Assembly (NCBI GenBank): GCA_963800325.1
Contig: CAWDAQ010000002.1
Span: 186,001-250,000 of the forward strand
Source: CAWDAQ01 sp963800325
GTDB taxonomy: Bacteria > Actinomycetota > Actinomycetes > Actinomycetales > Dermatophilaceae
Reading direction: 5' to 3'
Length of the DNA: 64,000 bases
Made by a program: the position numbers and the translations under genes. Under the pieces are notes generated by a model. That model saw only the letters and a program-made list of their open reading frames with translations, was not told the DNA's origin and ran no database searches. This document shows, piece after piece, positions 43,445-52,710 of the stretch (within the stretch, counting starts at the first letter, position 1; every line of letters starts with the position of its first letter).

Positions 43445-43599
43445 GCCGGTGCAGACTCGGCGGGGCGCCGGTCCTCATCGGTCCCCGTACCCCGCTGGTC
43501 CCACCCCGTTCGCGAGTCGGCCGCAGTAGGCTCGGACCCACGACGAACCCGGCCACGACGTCCGTGCCCAGTGCCGGGGTCGGCACCGATGGAGGGCGA

Positions 43600-44160
43600 A
43601 TGGCCAGCGACACCCGGTCGACCGAGCAGGCTCGGGTCGCGTTCTCCGGCGAGCTCTCCCGCATCGACGACACGGTGCTCGTGCGGCTGCCGGAGGACGC
43701 CAGCCGGCGGCTGCCCTCGCGCGGTCAGGTCGCCGCCCACGCCTCGCTGGACGGGCACGAGTTCGACACGGTGGTCGAGCCGGACGGCCGGCGGGGGCAC
43801 TGGGTCCGCGTCGACGACGCGCTCCGGCGGGCCGCCGGTCTTGCTCCGGGCGACACCGCCGAGATCAGCCTCGCGGTGGCCGCCGAGTGGCCGGAGCCCG
43901 AGGTCCCCGACGACCTCGCGGCGGCCCTGTCCGAGGCCCCCGAGCGCATCCGGGAGGTGTGGGACGACATCACCCCCATGGCCCGGTGGGAGTGGGTCCG
44001 CTGGGTGGGCGCGACCCGCAGCACGCAGACGCGGCGGCGCCGGGTCGAGGTGAGCATCTCGAAGATCGACGGCGGGAAGCGCCGCCCGTGCTGCTTCGAC
44101 CTGTCCTCGTGCACCGACCCCGAGCTCGCACGGAGCGGGAAGCTGCGCGATGCCGAGTAG
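43600..44160 (+). CDS. DUF1905 / YdeI-type bacteriocin-protection domain protein
   Basis: A 186-residue protein. The N-terminal half (VAFSGELSRIDDTVLVRLPE; GHWVRVDDALRRAAGL) is a DUF1905 beta-barrel, and the C-terminal half (SEAPERIREVWDDITPMARW, EWVRWVGATRSTQTRRRRVE) is the YdeI/OmpD-associated helical region. The function of the pair is poorly known. The ATG at 43600 follows GGAGGGCGA. The stop is immediately before the MerR promoter. Confidence 0.85.
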   Translation: MASDTRSTEQARVAFSGELSRIDDTVLVRLPEDASRRLPSRGQVAAHASLDGHEFDTVVEPDGRRGHWVRVDDALRRAAGLAPGDTAEISLAVAAEWPEPEVPDDLAAALSEAPERIREVWDDITPMARWEWVRWVGATRSTQTRRRRVEVSISKIDGGKRRPCCFDLSSCTDPELARSGKLRDAE

Positions 44161-44163
44161 GGG

Positions 44164-44194
44164 TTGAACGTGACCGTGCGTCACCTCCTAGCGT
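44164..44194 (+). promoter_or_regulatory. MerR-type promoter with 19-bp spacer and dyad
   Basis: TTGAAC (44164-44169) and TAGCGT (44189-44194) are separated by 19 bp. The spacer begins with the dyad GTGAC-CGTGC-GTCAC at 44170-44184. This overlong spacer with an internal inverted repeat is the hallmark of MerR-regulated promoters. It places transcription start near GTG 44202. Confidence 0.85.
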
Positions 44195-44201
44195 GACGTG
44201 C

Positions 44202-45002
44202 GTGGACACGATCCAGCCCGGGCACGGCCCCACGTGGCGGGTCGGCCGGCTGGCCGACCTGAGCGGGGTCACCGTGCGCACGCTGCAGCACTACGACCGG
44301 GTGGGCCTGCTGCGCCCCGCGGGCCAGAGCGCCGGCGGGCACCGGCTCTACGACGGCGACAACGTCGTCAGGCTCTACCGCATCCTGGCGCTGCGCCGGC
44401 TCCGGTTCAGCGTCGCCGAGATCCGCTCCCTGCTCGACGACCCGGAGTGGGACCTCGCCTCGATGGTGGCCCGCCACGCCGAGGAGACCGACCGCGGGGT
44501 GGTCGCGGCCACGCGCCTGCGCGCGCACCTGCGCGTCATCGCCGGCGAGATCGCCCGGTCCGGCGACGCCTCGCCCGAGACGCTGTTCATGATCCTGGAG
44601 GAGATGAGCATGCTCGACACCCCGATCCGCAGCACCACGACCCTGCTGGTCTACGACGACCTGCCCGCAGCCCACGCCTACCTCGTCGCCACCTTCGGCC
44701 TCACCCCGGGGGAGCTCGAGCGCGACCCCGGGGGCCGGGCCGTGCACGGCGAGCTGTTCGCCGGTGACCAGGCGATCTGGCTGCACCCCAGCGGCGAGGA
44801 CTACCGGTCCCCCCGGCGGCTCGGCGGGGTCAGCAGCATGGTCGTCGTCGCGGTCGACGACGCGGACGCGCACTTCGCCTATGCCCGCGAGCACGGCGCC
44901 GACGTCCTCACCTCCCCGGTGGACCAGCCCTACGGGGTGCGCGAGTACGGCGCGCGGGACCTCGAGGGGCACCTCTGGTACTTCCACGGTCCGCTCGACT
45001 GA
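44202..45002 (+). CDS. MerR-family regulator fused to a VOC domain
   Basis: A 266-residue fusion. The N-terminal MerR domain has WRVGRLADLSGVTVRTLQHY and the winged part DRVGLLRPAGQSAGGHRLY, and a coiled-coil region (ARHAEETDRGVVAATRLRAH) follows. From about residue 145 the C-terminus is a VOC/glyoxalase-like domain (STTTLLVYDDLPAAHAYLVA to ARDLEGHLWYFHGPLD), probably the ligand sensor. The start at 44202 is chosen because the earlier GTG at 44193 overlaps the -10 box. It likely controls its own promoter. Confidence 0.88.
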   Translation: MDTIQPGHGPTWRVGRLADLSGVTVRTLQHYDRVGLLRPAGQSAGGHRLYDGDNVVRLYRILALRRLRFSVAEIRSLLDDPEWDLASMVARHAEETDRGVVAATRLRAHLRVIAGEIARSGDASPETLFMILEEMSMLDTPIRSTTTLLVYDDLPAAHAYLVATFGLTPGELERDPGGRAVHGELFAGDQAIWLHPSGEDYRSPRRLGGVSSMVVVAVDDADAHFAYAREHGADVLTSPVDQPYGVREYGARDLEGHLWYFHGPLD

Positions 45003-45183
45003 CCGGCGGTCGCCGGCGGCGCGGACGTCGTCGACCGCGACGCCGGGGTGCACCGCGCCCACCGCGCGCGTGAACCGGCGCGACCTCGCGCTCGCGGGAC
45101 GGTTCCGGTGGCCGGGGTGCGCCGCTGGTAACAACCCGGTCCCGGCACGCGCCGAACCGGCCGTGGAAGGGGCGTCGCGGCGA

Positions 45184-45202
45184 TATGCTCCGAACGATCG
45201 GA
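45184..45202 (+). promoter_or_regulatory. Promoter and putative operator of the liv operon
   Basis: TATGCT at 45184-45189 is a good -10. It overlaps a dyad TCCGA-ACGA-TCGGA (45189-45202) covering the likely start point. The dyad could be the binding site of a repressor of livHMGF. A GGGAGG ribosome site follows before GTG 45231. Confidence 0.5.
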
Positions 45203-45230
45203 ACCCCTGAAAGACCTGCGGGAGGTGGGT

Positions 45231-46574
45231 GTGCGCAGTCGTCTGGGGGCGGCCCTGCTGGGCTGTCTCGTGCTGCTGCTTCTCGTGCCCGGCGTCGCCT
45301 CGGCCGACGGTGAGGCGATCAAGGGGACCCTCCGCAGCGCTGCCGGCGACCCCGTCAAGGGTGCGACGTTCACGGTCACCGAGGGCGGGTCGACGGTCGG
45401 CACCGCGACGACCGCCAAGGACGGCGCCTGGCAGGTCGACGTCCCCGGCCCCGGCTCCTACACGGTGAAGATCGACGTCGCCTCGCTCCCGAACGGGATG
45501 AAGCCCCGCACCGTCGGCGGCGAGACCCTCACGGGGGTCGTCGTCCGCCCGGGACAGGCGAGGACGGTGATCTTCCCGCTCGTGCCGAAGGGCACCCCGC
45601 AGCAGGGGGCGACCCCGTCCGCGACGTCGTCGTCGACGGCGACCTCCTCCTCCGGGGGCGGCGGACCGCCCGAGTCCGGCGGCACCTCGTTCCTCAGCCG
45701 GTTCCTCCAGCTGTTCGTCGAGGGCATCAAGCTCGGCGCGATCATCGCGATCACCGCGGTCGGCCTCTCCCTCGTCTTCGGTACCACCCGGCTGATCAAC
45801 TTCGCGCACGGCGAGCTCGTCACCATCGGCGCGATGACGGCGTACTTCTTCTCCGTCAGTCCGGTGCGCCTGCCGCTGGTCCTCGCGACCGTGCTCGCCG
45901 TGGCCGTCGGCGCCCTCGCCGGCGGGGCCATGGAGCGCGGTCTGTGGCGGCCGCTGCGCCGCCGGGGAGCCGGCCTGATCCAGATGTTCATCGTCTCGAT
46001 CGGCCTGTCGCTGCTGCTGCGCCACCTGCTCCTGGTCCTGTTCGGGTCCCGCCGCGACACCTATCGCGAGTTCACCGTCCAGAAGGACCTCGACCTCGGC
46101 CCGATCACGATCGCCCCCCGGGACCTCGTCGTCACCCTGCTGTCGGGCCTGGTGATCCTCGGGGTCGCGTACATGCTCCAGCGCACCCGCATCGGGAAGG
46201 CCATGCGCGCGGTCGCGGACAACCGGGACCTCGCCGAGTCCTCGGGGATCGACGTCGACCGGGTCGTGCTCGTCGTCTGGCTCGTCGGCGGAGGCCTCGC
46301 CGCGCTCGGCGGGGTGTTCTACGGGCTCACGCAGGCCGTGTACTGGGACATGGGGTTCAACCTGCTGCTGCTCATGTTCGCCGGGGTCATCCTCGGCGGC
46401 CTCGGCAGCGCGTACGGCGCCGTCGTCGGCAGCCTCGTCGTCGGGCTCGTCGCCCAGCTGTCGACGCTGTGGTTCCCCACCGAGCTGCAGAACGCGTGGG
46501 CGCTGCTCGCGCTCATCCTCGTCCTCCTCGTCCGGCCGCAGGGCATCCTCGGACAGGCCGAGCGGGCGGGCTGA
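45231..46574 (+). CDS. livH: Branched-chain amino acid ABC permease LivH with N-terminal secreted domain
   Basis: A 447-residue permease. It has an unusual N-terminal signal peptide (LLGCLVLLLLVPGVASA), then a beta-rich domain of about 80 residues like a carboxypeptidase-regulatory/SdrD-B fold (IKGTLRSAAGDPVKGATFTV; AKDGAWQVDVPGPGSYTVKI), and a Ser/Thr/Gly linker. The standard LivH core starts near residue 160 (GIKLGAIIAITAVGLSLVFG, NFAHGELVTIGAMTAYFF). Typical LivH proteins are about 290-300 residues. GTG 45231 follows GGGAGG; GTG 45225 is an alternative. First gene of livHMGF. Confidence 0.92.
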   Translation: MRSRLGAALLGCLVLLLLVPGVASADGEAIKGTLRSAAGDPVKGATFTVTEGGSTVGTATTAKDGAWQVDVPGPGSYTVKIDVASLPNGMKPRTVGGETLTGVVVRPGQARTVIFPLVPKGTPQQGATPSATSSSTATSSSGGGGPPESGGTSFLSRFLQLFVEGIKLGAIIAITAVGLSLVFGTTRLINFAHGELVTIGAMTAYFFSVSPVRLPLVLATVLAVAVGALAGGAMERGLWRPLRRRGAGLIQMFIVSIGLSLLLRHLLLVLFGSRRDTYREFTVQKDLDLGPITIAPRDLVVTLLSGLVILGVAYMLQRTRIGKAMRAVADNRDLAESSGIDVDRVVLVVWLVGGGLAALGGVFYGLTQAVYWDMGFNLLLLMFAGVILGGLGSAYGAVVGSLVVGLVAQLSTLWFPTELQNAWALLALILVLLVRPQGILGQAERAG

Positions 46575-46589
46575 GGAGGGAGGAGAGGC

Positions 46590-47582
46590 ATGGACTGGCT
46601 GGGGATCCTCGGGAACGCCGTCCGGGGCATGTTCGGACCGGAGGCGGCGATCTACGCGCTCGCCGCGATCGGGCTCAACGTGCACTTCGGCTACACCGGC
46701 CTGCTCAACTTCGGGCAGGTGGCGTTCATGCTCGTCGGCGCCTACGGCGTCGCCGTGGGGGTCGCGACGTTCGGGTGGTCGCTGTGGGCGGGAGTGGCGC
46801 TCGGCATCGCCTGCTCGGTCGTCCTCGCGCTCGTCCTCGGCATCCCGACTCTGCGGTTGCGCGGGGACTACCTCGCGATCGCGACGATCGCCGCCGGGGA
46901 GGTGCTGCGGTACTTCTACCGCAGCAGCTACCTCGAGCCGCTCACCGGCGGGGTGTACGGGCTGCGTCAGTTCGCCGACGGGTTCTTCGAGGCCAGCCCC
47001 TTCCCACCCGCCCAGTACGGGTTCGGCCAGATCTTCTTCGACTCCCGCTCCCTGTGGGTGATGATCGTCGGGTGGGCCCTGGTCGCCCTCGCCTGCGTCC
47101 TCGTCGCGCTGCTCATCCACAGCCCGTGGGGCCGGGTGCTCCGGTCGGTCCGGGAGGACGAGCTCGCCGCCCGCAGCCTCGGCAAGAACGTCTACGGGTT
47201 CAAGGTGCAGAGCCTCGTCCTCGGCGGGGTCCTCGGGGCGGTCGCCGGCGCGCTGCTCGCGATCAACGTCCAGTCCGTCCAGCCGGACAGCTACAACCCC
47301 GTCGTGACGTTCTACCTCTACACGATCGTCATCCTCGGCGGCGCCGGGCGGGTCCTCGGCCCGGTCCTCGGGTCGGTGATCTTCTGGTTCCTCGTCACCT
47401 TCCTCGACGCCTTCCTCCGGGACGCCACCTCGAGCGGGCTCATCCCGTCGAGCATCCTCGCCGGAGGCGACGTCGGGGCGGTGCGGTTCGCGTTCGTCGG
47501 ACTGTTCCTCATCGTCCTCATGGTCTTCCGGCCCGCCGGCATCCTCGGCGACACGAGGGAGATGCGTCTCGATGTCCGCTGA
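46590..47582 (+). CDS. livM: Branched-chain amino acid ABC permease LivM
   Basis: A 330-residue membrane permease with about 9-10 helices. IGLNVHFGYTGLLNFGQVAF and RGDYLAIATIAAGEVLRYF are LivM signatures, and SVREDELAARSLGKNVYGFK is the EAA-like loop that touches the ATPases. It pairs with LivH to form the channel. AGGAGGGAGGAG lies upstream of the ATG. Its end overlaps livG by 11 bp. Confidence 0.93.
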   Translation: MDWLGILGNAVRGMFGPEAAIYALAAIGLNVHFGYTGLLNFGQVAFMLVGAYGVAVGVATFGWSLWAGVALGIACSVVLALVLGIPTLRLRGDYLAIATIAAGEVLRYFYRSSYLEPLTGGVYGLRQFADGFFEASPFPPAQYGFGQIFFDSRSLWVMIVGWALVALACVLVALLIHSPWGRVLRSVREDELAARSLGKNVYGFKVQSLVLGGVLGAVAGALLAINVQSVQPDSYNPVVTFYLYTIVILGGAGRVLGPVLGSVIFWFLVTFLDAFLRDATSSGLIPSSILAGGDVGAVRFAFVGLFLIVLMVFRPAGILGDTREMRLDVR

Positions 47583-48544
47583 GACCCCCGGGGTCGGCGG
47601 CGCCGCCGCGCTCGTCGGCGTGCCGCCCGAGCCCGGCGTCGCCAAGCCCGACCCCATCTTCGTCGCCGACGACGTCGTCCGCCGGTTCGGCGGTCTCCAC
47701 GCCGTCGACGTCGACCACATCGAGGTCCAGCGCGGGACGATCACCTCGCTCATCGGCCCGAACGGCGCCGGGAAGTCGACGTTCTTCAACCTCGTGTCCG
47801 GCTTCGACACCCCGAACTCGGGCACGTGGTCCTTCCAGGGCGAGCAGATCTCCGGACAGTCGGCCTACCGGATCGCCCGGCGCGGCATGGTCCGCACGTT
47901 CCAGCTCACCAAGGCCCTCACCCGGCTCACGGCGCGCGAGAACCTCATGCTCGGGGCCACCGACCAGCTGGGGGAGCGGTTCGTGCCCGCCGTGCTCCGC
48001 CTGCCCTGGCGTCGCCAGGAGCAGGACGTCGGTGCCCGGGCGGACGAGCTGCTCGAGCGGTTCAACCTCTCCCACATGCGCGACGAGTTCGCCGGGACGA
48101 TGTCCGGTGGCCAGCGCAAGCTGCTCGAGATGGCCCGGGCGCTCATGGTGCGCCCGACGATGGTCATGCTCGACGAGCCGATGGCGGGGGTGAACCCGGC
48201 GCTGACCCAGTCCCTGCTCGGCCACATCCAGGCCCTGCGGGACGAGGGGATGACCATCGTCCTCGTCGAGCACGACATGGACGTCGTCATGGGCATCAGC
48301 GACTGGGTCGCGTGCTTCGCCGAGGGGCGCCTGATCGCCGAGGGCCGTCCGGACGACATCCGCCGCGACGAGCACGTCATCGAGGCCTACCTCGGCACCT
48401 CGCGGGCCCTGCCCGCCGAGCAGCAGGCCGGGCAGCAGGAGACGGCCGAGCCGGAGACCGCCGAGCCGGAGACCGCCCAGCGGGACGAGACCGTGAGCGA
48501 GACCCACCGGCAGCAGGACGTCGAGAGCACGCAGGAGGAGCGCG

Positions 48545-48552
<8 letters not shown>
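47572..48552 (+). CDS. livG: Branched-chain amino acid ABC ATP-binding protein LivG
   Basis: A 326-residue ATPase. Walker A is GPNGAGKST, the signature is MSGGQRKLLEMARAL, Walker B is MVMLDEPMAGV, and the H-loop is in VLVEHDMDVVM. LivG-specific RTFQLTKALTRLTARENLML is present. The C-terminal about 45 residues are an added acidic tail with TAEPE repeats. The N-terminal about 25 residues are also extra. Overlaps livM and livF. Confidence 0.94.
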
Positions 48553-49318
<766 letters not shown>

Positions 49319-49392
49319 GGCCCCCACCCGGCCAGAGGCCGTCCGTCGGGGCCGTCGCGGGGGGGGGCACGCACCGAAGGTCCGTCCCGCAC

Positions 49393-49428
49393 CGAAGGGG
49401 GCGCCCCGTCGTGGTGGCGCCCCCTTCG
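49393..49428. terminator. Strong hairpin between convergent livF and livJ
   Basis: A perfect 13-bp stem, CGAAGGGGGCGCC with GGCGCCCCCTTCG, encloses a 10-nt loop (49406-49415). It lies between the converging livF and livJ genes and can act in both directions. No U-run is visible. Confidence 0.85.
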
Positions 49429-49506
49429 TGCTCGTGAGGGGTGCTCCCGCGGCCCCCGCCGTCCTCGGCGAGGTCCCCTGCCGGGGCCGCGGGAGACGTC
49501 ACCCCG

Positions 49507-50793
49507 TCACTGGACCGGCTGGGCCTTCTGCGTCGAGAGGGTCTTCAGCTTGCCGTTCTTGTCGAACCCGTACACCTCGATCGTCGCCGAGCCGGGCTCA
49601 CCCGCCGCGGTGAAGTCGAGCGGGCCGCTCGCACCGTCGTAGTCGATGTTCTTGCCGTCGTCGATGAGCTTCTTGCAGTCGGCGTAGGTCGTGCACTTCT
49701 CCCCGTCCTTGGTGAGCCCGACGACCTCGTCCTTGAACACGTTCGCGTCGGTGGACTTGGCCTGCTCGGCGGCCAGGGCCATGAGGTTGACGCAGTCGAA
49801 CACCTGGGGCGCGAACTGGGTCTCCTGCAGCTTCGGGGCGAACGCCTTGAGGTCCTTGACGAACTTCGGGTTGTCCGCCGAGGCCGGGGCGGTGCCCTTC
49901 ATCCCGTCGAGCACCCCCGGGTTGGAGGGGTCGACCAGCTTGGCGAGGTCGGTGTTGCGCAGGCCGTCCGCGCCGTACAGGCCCACCTTCGGCGGGTTCA
50001 GGCCCGCCTCGATGAGGCCCTTGAGGATCTGCTTGCCCTCCTCGAACGCGATGACGACGACCGCGTCGGGCTTGGCGGCGACGACCTTCTGCACGACGCT
50101 GTCGTAGTTGGTCGCCTTGGGGTCGTAGGTCTCCTTGACGGCCACCGTCGCGCCGCTGTTCTCCAGGGACGACGCGGTCGCGTCCTCCAGGCCCTTGCCG
50201 TAGTCGTCGGCGCGGGCGACGAGGGCGACCTTGCTGTGACCGTCGCCGACGACGACGTCGGCGAGGACCGGTCCCTGCAGGGCGTCGGACGGGGCGGTGC
50301 GGAAGTACAGCCCGTTGTCCTTGTAGTCGGTGAACGTCGGCGCCGTGTTCGACCCGGAGCACTCGGCCACCCCGGCGCCGGTGATCTTGTCGATGATCGC
50401 CAGCGACATCCCCGAGGCCGCGGCCCCGATGACGGCGTTGACGCCGGAGCTGAGGACGCGGTCGGCCGACTGCGACGCGATCGCCTGGTCGTTCGCCTCG
50501 TCGCCCCCGACGACGGTCGGGACGTCGTTGCCGAGGACGCCGCCGGCCTTGTTGATCTCGCTGACGGCGTACTTCGTCGCCTGGATCTGCGGCGGACCGA
50601 GGAAGGCGAGGTCGCCGGTCTCCGGCAGGACGTACCCGAGCTTGAACGTGCCCGTCGCGCTGCTGCCCGAGCCGCCGGAACTGCTCTCGGAGCTGCTCCC
50701 GCCGCCCCCGCTGTCGCTGCTGCCGCAGGCGGCAACCAGCATCACCGCCGCGGTCGTGATCCCGACCGCCGTCGCGCGTGCCCTCACTCGCAT
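49507..50793 (-). CDS. livJ: ABC transporter substrate-binding lipoprotein (LivJ-like)
   Basis: A 428-residue periplasmic-binding-protein type I receptor. The signal peptide ends in the lipobox VAAC, followed by a Gly/Ser linker of about 25 residues. FKLGYVLPETGDLAFLGPPQ starts the mature lobe, and VIGAAASGMSLAIIDKITGAG and VALVARADDYGKGLEDA are family features. The ligand is a branched-chain or other amino acid; lysine is possible given the neighbourhood but not shown. GAGGGAG precedes the ATG. It converges with livHMGF. Confidence 0.92.
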   Translation of the reverse strand: MRVRARATAVGITTAAVMLVAACGSSDSGGGGSSSESSSGGSGSSATGTFKLGYVLPETGDLAFLGPPQIQATKYAVSEINKAGGVLGNDVPTVVGGDEANDQAIASQSADRVLSSGVNAVIGAAASGMSLAIIDKITGAGVAECSGSNTAPTFTDYKDNGLYFRTAPSDALQGPVLADVVVGDGHSKVALVARADDYGKGLEDATASSLENSGATVAVKETYDPKATNYDSVVQKVVAAKPDAVVVIAFEEGKQILKGLIEAGLNPPKVGLYGADGLRNTDLAKLVDPSNPGVLDGMKGTAPASADNPKFVKDLKAFAPKLQETQFAPQVFDCVNLMALAAEQAKSTDANVFKDEVVGLTKDGEKCTTYADCKKLIDDGKNIDYDGASGPLDFTAAGEPGSATIEVYGFDKNGKLKTLSTQKAQPVQ

Positions 50794-50934
50794 GTCCACT
50801 CCCTCGTGTGACAGGTGCCGCCGCGGTGCCCCGGTCCGTCCACGACGGCCGCCCCGCTCCCGCGTCCAGCAGATGATGCGCGGAACGCTAGCACCGCTCG
50901 GGACCGCCGGAGGGGGAGTTGATCGAGACGTGAC

Positions 50935-50966
50935 CGGCCCGATACCGGGCCGTCGCTGCGTAGGGT
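50935..50966 (+). promoter_or_regulatory. Promoter of the Lrp gene with overlapping dyad
   Basis: TAGGGT at 50961-50966 is 7 nt before GTG 50974. The dyad CGGCCCG-ATAC-CGGGCCG (50935-50952) covers the -35 region and could be an autoregulatory site. A TAGCGT on the opposite strand (50885-50890) is a candidate livJ -10. Confidence 0.5.
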
Positions 50967-50973
50967 GTGCCCC

Positions 50974-51396
50974 GTGGAAGACGTCGATCGCCGCCTCGTG
51001 GACCTCCTCCGTGCGGACGGGAGGACCAGCTACACCGACCTCGGTCGGGCCATGGGCCTGTCGACGTCCGCGGTCCACCAGCGGGTGCGCCGCCTCGAGG
51101 AGCGGGGGGTCATCACCGGGTACACCGCACGGATCGACCACGAGGCCGTCGGCCTCCCCCTGACCGCGTTCATCTCGGTGGCGCCGTTCGACCCCTCGGC
51201 GCCGGACGACGTGCCCGAGCGGCTGCGGGGGGTCCCCGAGATCGAGGCCTGCTACTCGGTCGCCGGTGACGAGAACTACATCCTCAAGGTGCGGGTGGGC
51301 GCGCCGCGCGACCTCGAGGACCTGCTCGCCCGCATCCGGGCCGCGGCGAGCGTGTCCACCCGCACGACGATCGTGCTCTCCACGCCCTGGGAATGA
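50974..51396 (+). CDS. Lrp/AsnC-family transcriptional regulator
   Basis: A 140-residue regulator. RRLVDLLRADGRTSYTDLGR and MGLSTSAVHQRVRRLEERGV form the HTH, and the C-terminal RAM domain (FISVAPFDPSAPDDVPERL; IEACYSVAGDENYILKVRVG) binds amino acids. It is divergent from livJ and 1.3 kb from kamA, so it is a likely amino-acid-responsive controller of both. The effector is not readable. Confidence 0.92.
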   Translation: MEDVDRRLVDLLRADGRTSYTDLGRAMGLSTSAVHQRVRRLEERGVITGYTARIDHEAVGLPLTAFISVAPFDPSAPDDVPERLRGVPEIEACYSVAGDENYILKVRVGAPRDLEDLLARIRAAASVSTRTTIVLSTPWE

Positions 51397-51424
51397 GCGG
51401 GCCGAGGGTGAGCGGGCCTCGGGG

Positions 51425-51919
51425 TCAGCGGGCGATCGGCGCGGTCGTCGCCCCCGTGACGGCCACGAGGTCGGCGGGGGAGAGACCGACGTCGAGCCCA
51501 CGCCGACCCCCGGAGACGTAGACCACGGGGTGGCTCGCGGCGGCGGCGTCGAGCACGGTCGGCAGGCGCCGGCGCTGGCCGACGGGGGAGATGCCGCCGC
51601 GGACGTACCCGGTCACCCGCTCGGCGGCCCCCGGGTCGGCCATGGTGGCCCGCTTGACCCCGAGGGCGGCGGCGACCGCCTTGAGGTCGAGCGAGGAGGA
51701 CACCGGCACGACGCCGACGGCGAGGCCGTCGCCGGTGTCGACGACGAGCGTCTTCAGCACCCGCTCCGCCGGCACCCCGAGCGCCTCGGCGGCCTCGGCG
51801 CCGAACGACGGCGCCGCCGGGTCGTGCTCGTAGTCGTGCAGCGAGAACTCGACCCCGGCCCGGACGAGCGCCAGCGTGGCCGGGGTCGCCGCCGAGCCGG
51901 TCCGCCGCCGGGACACCAC
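51425..51919 (-). CDS. ybaK: YbaK/EbsC-type Cys-tRNA(Pro) deacylase
   Basis: A 164-residue editing protein that hydrolyses Cys-tRNAPro. FSLHDYEHDPAAPSFGAEAA, RVLKTLVVDTGDGLAVGVVP with the catalytic lysine, and VRGGISPVGQRRRLPTVLDA are typical. It converges with the Lrp gene and lies downstream of bioY on the same strand. Confidence 0.92.
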   Translation of the reverse strand: MVSRRRTGSAATPATLALVRAGVEFSLHDYEHDPAAPSFGAEAAEALGVPAERVLKTLVVDTGDGLAVGVVPVSSSLDLKAVAAALGVKRATMADPGAAERVTGYVRGGISPVGQRRRLPTVLDAAAASHPVVYVSGGRRGLDVGLSPADLVAVTGATTAPIAR

Positions 51920-51954
51920 GGGGGGCGGGCGTCAGCGCCGGGGAACGGGCCCGC

Positions 51955-52542
51955 TCAGCGGGAGCCGACCTTGTCGACCAGCCGCCAGGTCGCGGGCAGC
52001 AGGCCTGCGGCGACCGCGATCTTGACCGCGTCCCCGACGAGGAACGGGACCACGCCGAGGGCGAGCCCCTCCCGCAGGCCGACGCCGAGGAACCCCATGA
52101 GCCACGGGAGCCCGCACGCGTAGATGACGAGGTTGCCGAGCACCATCGTCCCGGCGGTGCTCAGCACCGCGCGGTCGGCGCCGCGCCGCGCGAGGGCGCC
52201 GACGAGCCCGGCGGCGAGGACGAAGCCGATGATGTAGCCGAACGAGGCGAACTGCCACCCGGCGCCGTGCTGGGCGAACCACGGGAGACCGGCGACACCG
52301 GCCGCGAGGTAGATCCCGGCGCTGGCCATGCCACGGACGGGGCCCAGCGACGCGCCGACGAGCAGCGCGGCGAGGGTGCCGAGGCTGATGGGCACCGGGG
52401 TGAACGGCAGCGGCACGGCAACCTGGCCGAGCACGCCCATGACGGCGGCGCCGCCGAGGACGAGGGTGACGTCGCGGGCGAGGCCCCCCGGGACCACGTC
52501 GGCCAGGACGCGGCGGCGGGGGGAGAGTGCGGTGGCGGTCAT
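51955..52542 (-). CDS. bioY: Biotin transporter BioY (ECF S component)
   Basis: A 195-residue protein with six hydrophobic helices. LGQVAVPLPFTPVPISLGTL and LVGASLGPVRGMASAGIYLA are hallmark BioY segments, followed by GWQFASFGYIIGFVLAAGLV. It captures biotin in the membrane, usually with shared EcfAT proteins not present here. ATG 52542 is used; a GTG 9 bp upstream is possible. An 11-bp tandem repeat lies between it and kamA. Confidence 0.93.
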   Translation of the reverse strand: MTATALSPRRRVLADVVPGGLARDVTLVLGGAAVMGVLGQVAVPLPFTPVPISLGTLAALLVGASLGPVRGMASAGIYLAAGVAGLPWFAQHGAGWQFASFGYIIGFVLAAGLVGALARRGADRAVLSTAGTMVLGNLVIYACGLPWLMGFLGVGLREGLALGVVPFLVGDAVKIAVAAGLLPATWRLVDKVGSR

Positions 52543-52625
52543 GGCCGACACCGTACCGGTCCCGGGAGGGAAGGCAACGGGTCGACCGGCAGCCGAAACA
52601 CCGGCGCGGCCGCCGTCCGCGCCCG

Positions 52626-52691
52626 GGCCCTCGTCAGGCCCTCGTCAGGCCCTCGTCAGGCCCTCGTCAGGCCCTCGTCAGGCCCTCGTCA
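52626..52691. repeat. Six perfect tandem copies of an 11-bp unit
   Basis: GGCCCTCGTCA is repeated exactly six times over 66 bp, with a degraded copy after it. It lies between the kamA stop and the bioY start on the minus strand. Perfect identity suggests recent expansion and possible copy-number variation. Confidence 0.97.
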
Positions 52692-52710
52692 CGCGCTCGC
52701 CGCGCCCCCG

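Noticed and set aside
45003..45183. Hidden gene or small RNA before liv
   Set aside because: The stretch has no start with a ribosome site and no stable terminator; nothing beyond the promoter dyad is seen.
44181..47825. 1214-codon minus-strand frame across MerR-VOC, livH and livM
   Set aside because: Crosses two promoters and three real genes; no recognisable domain.
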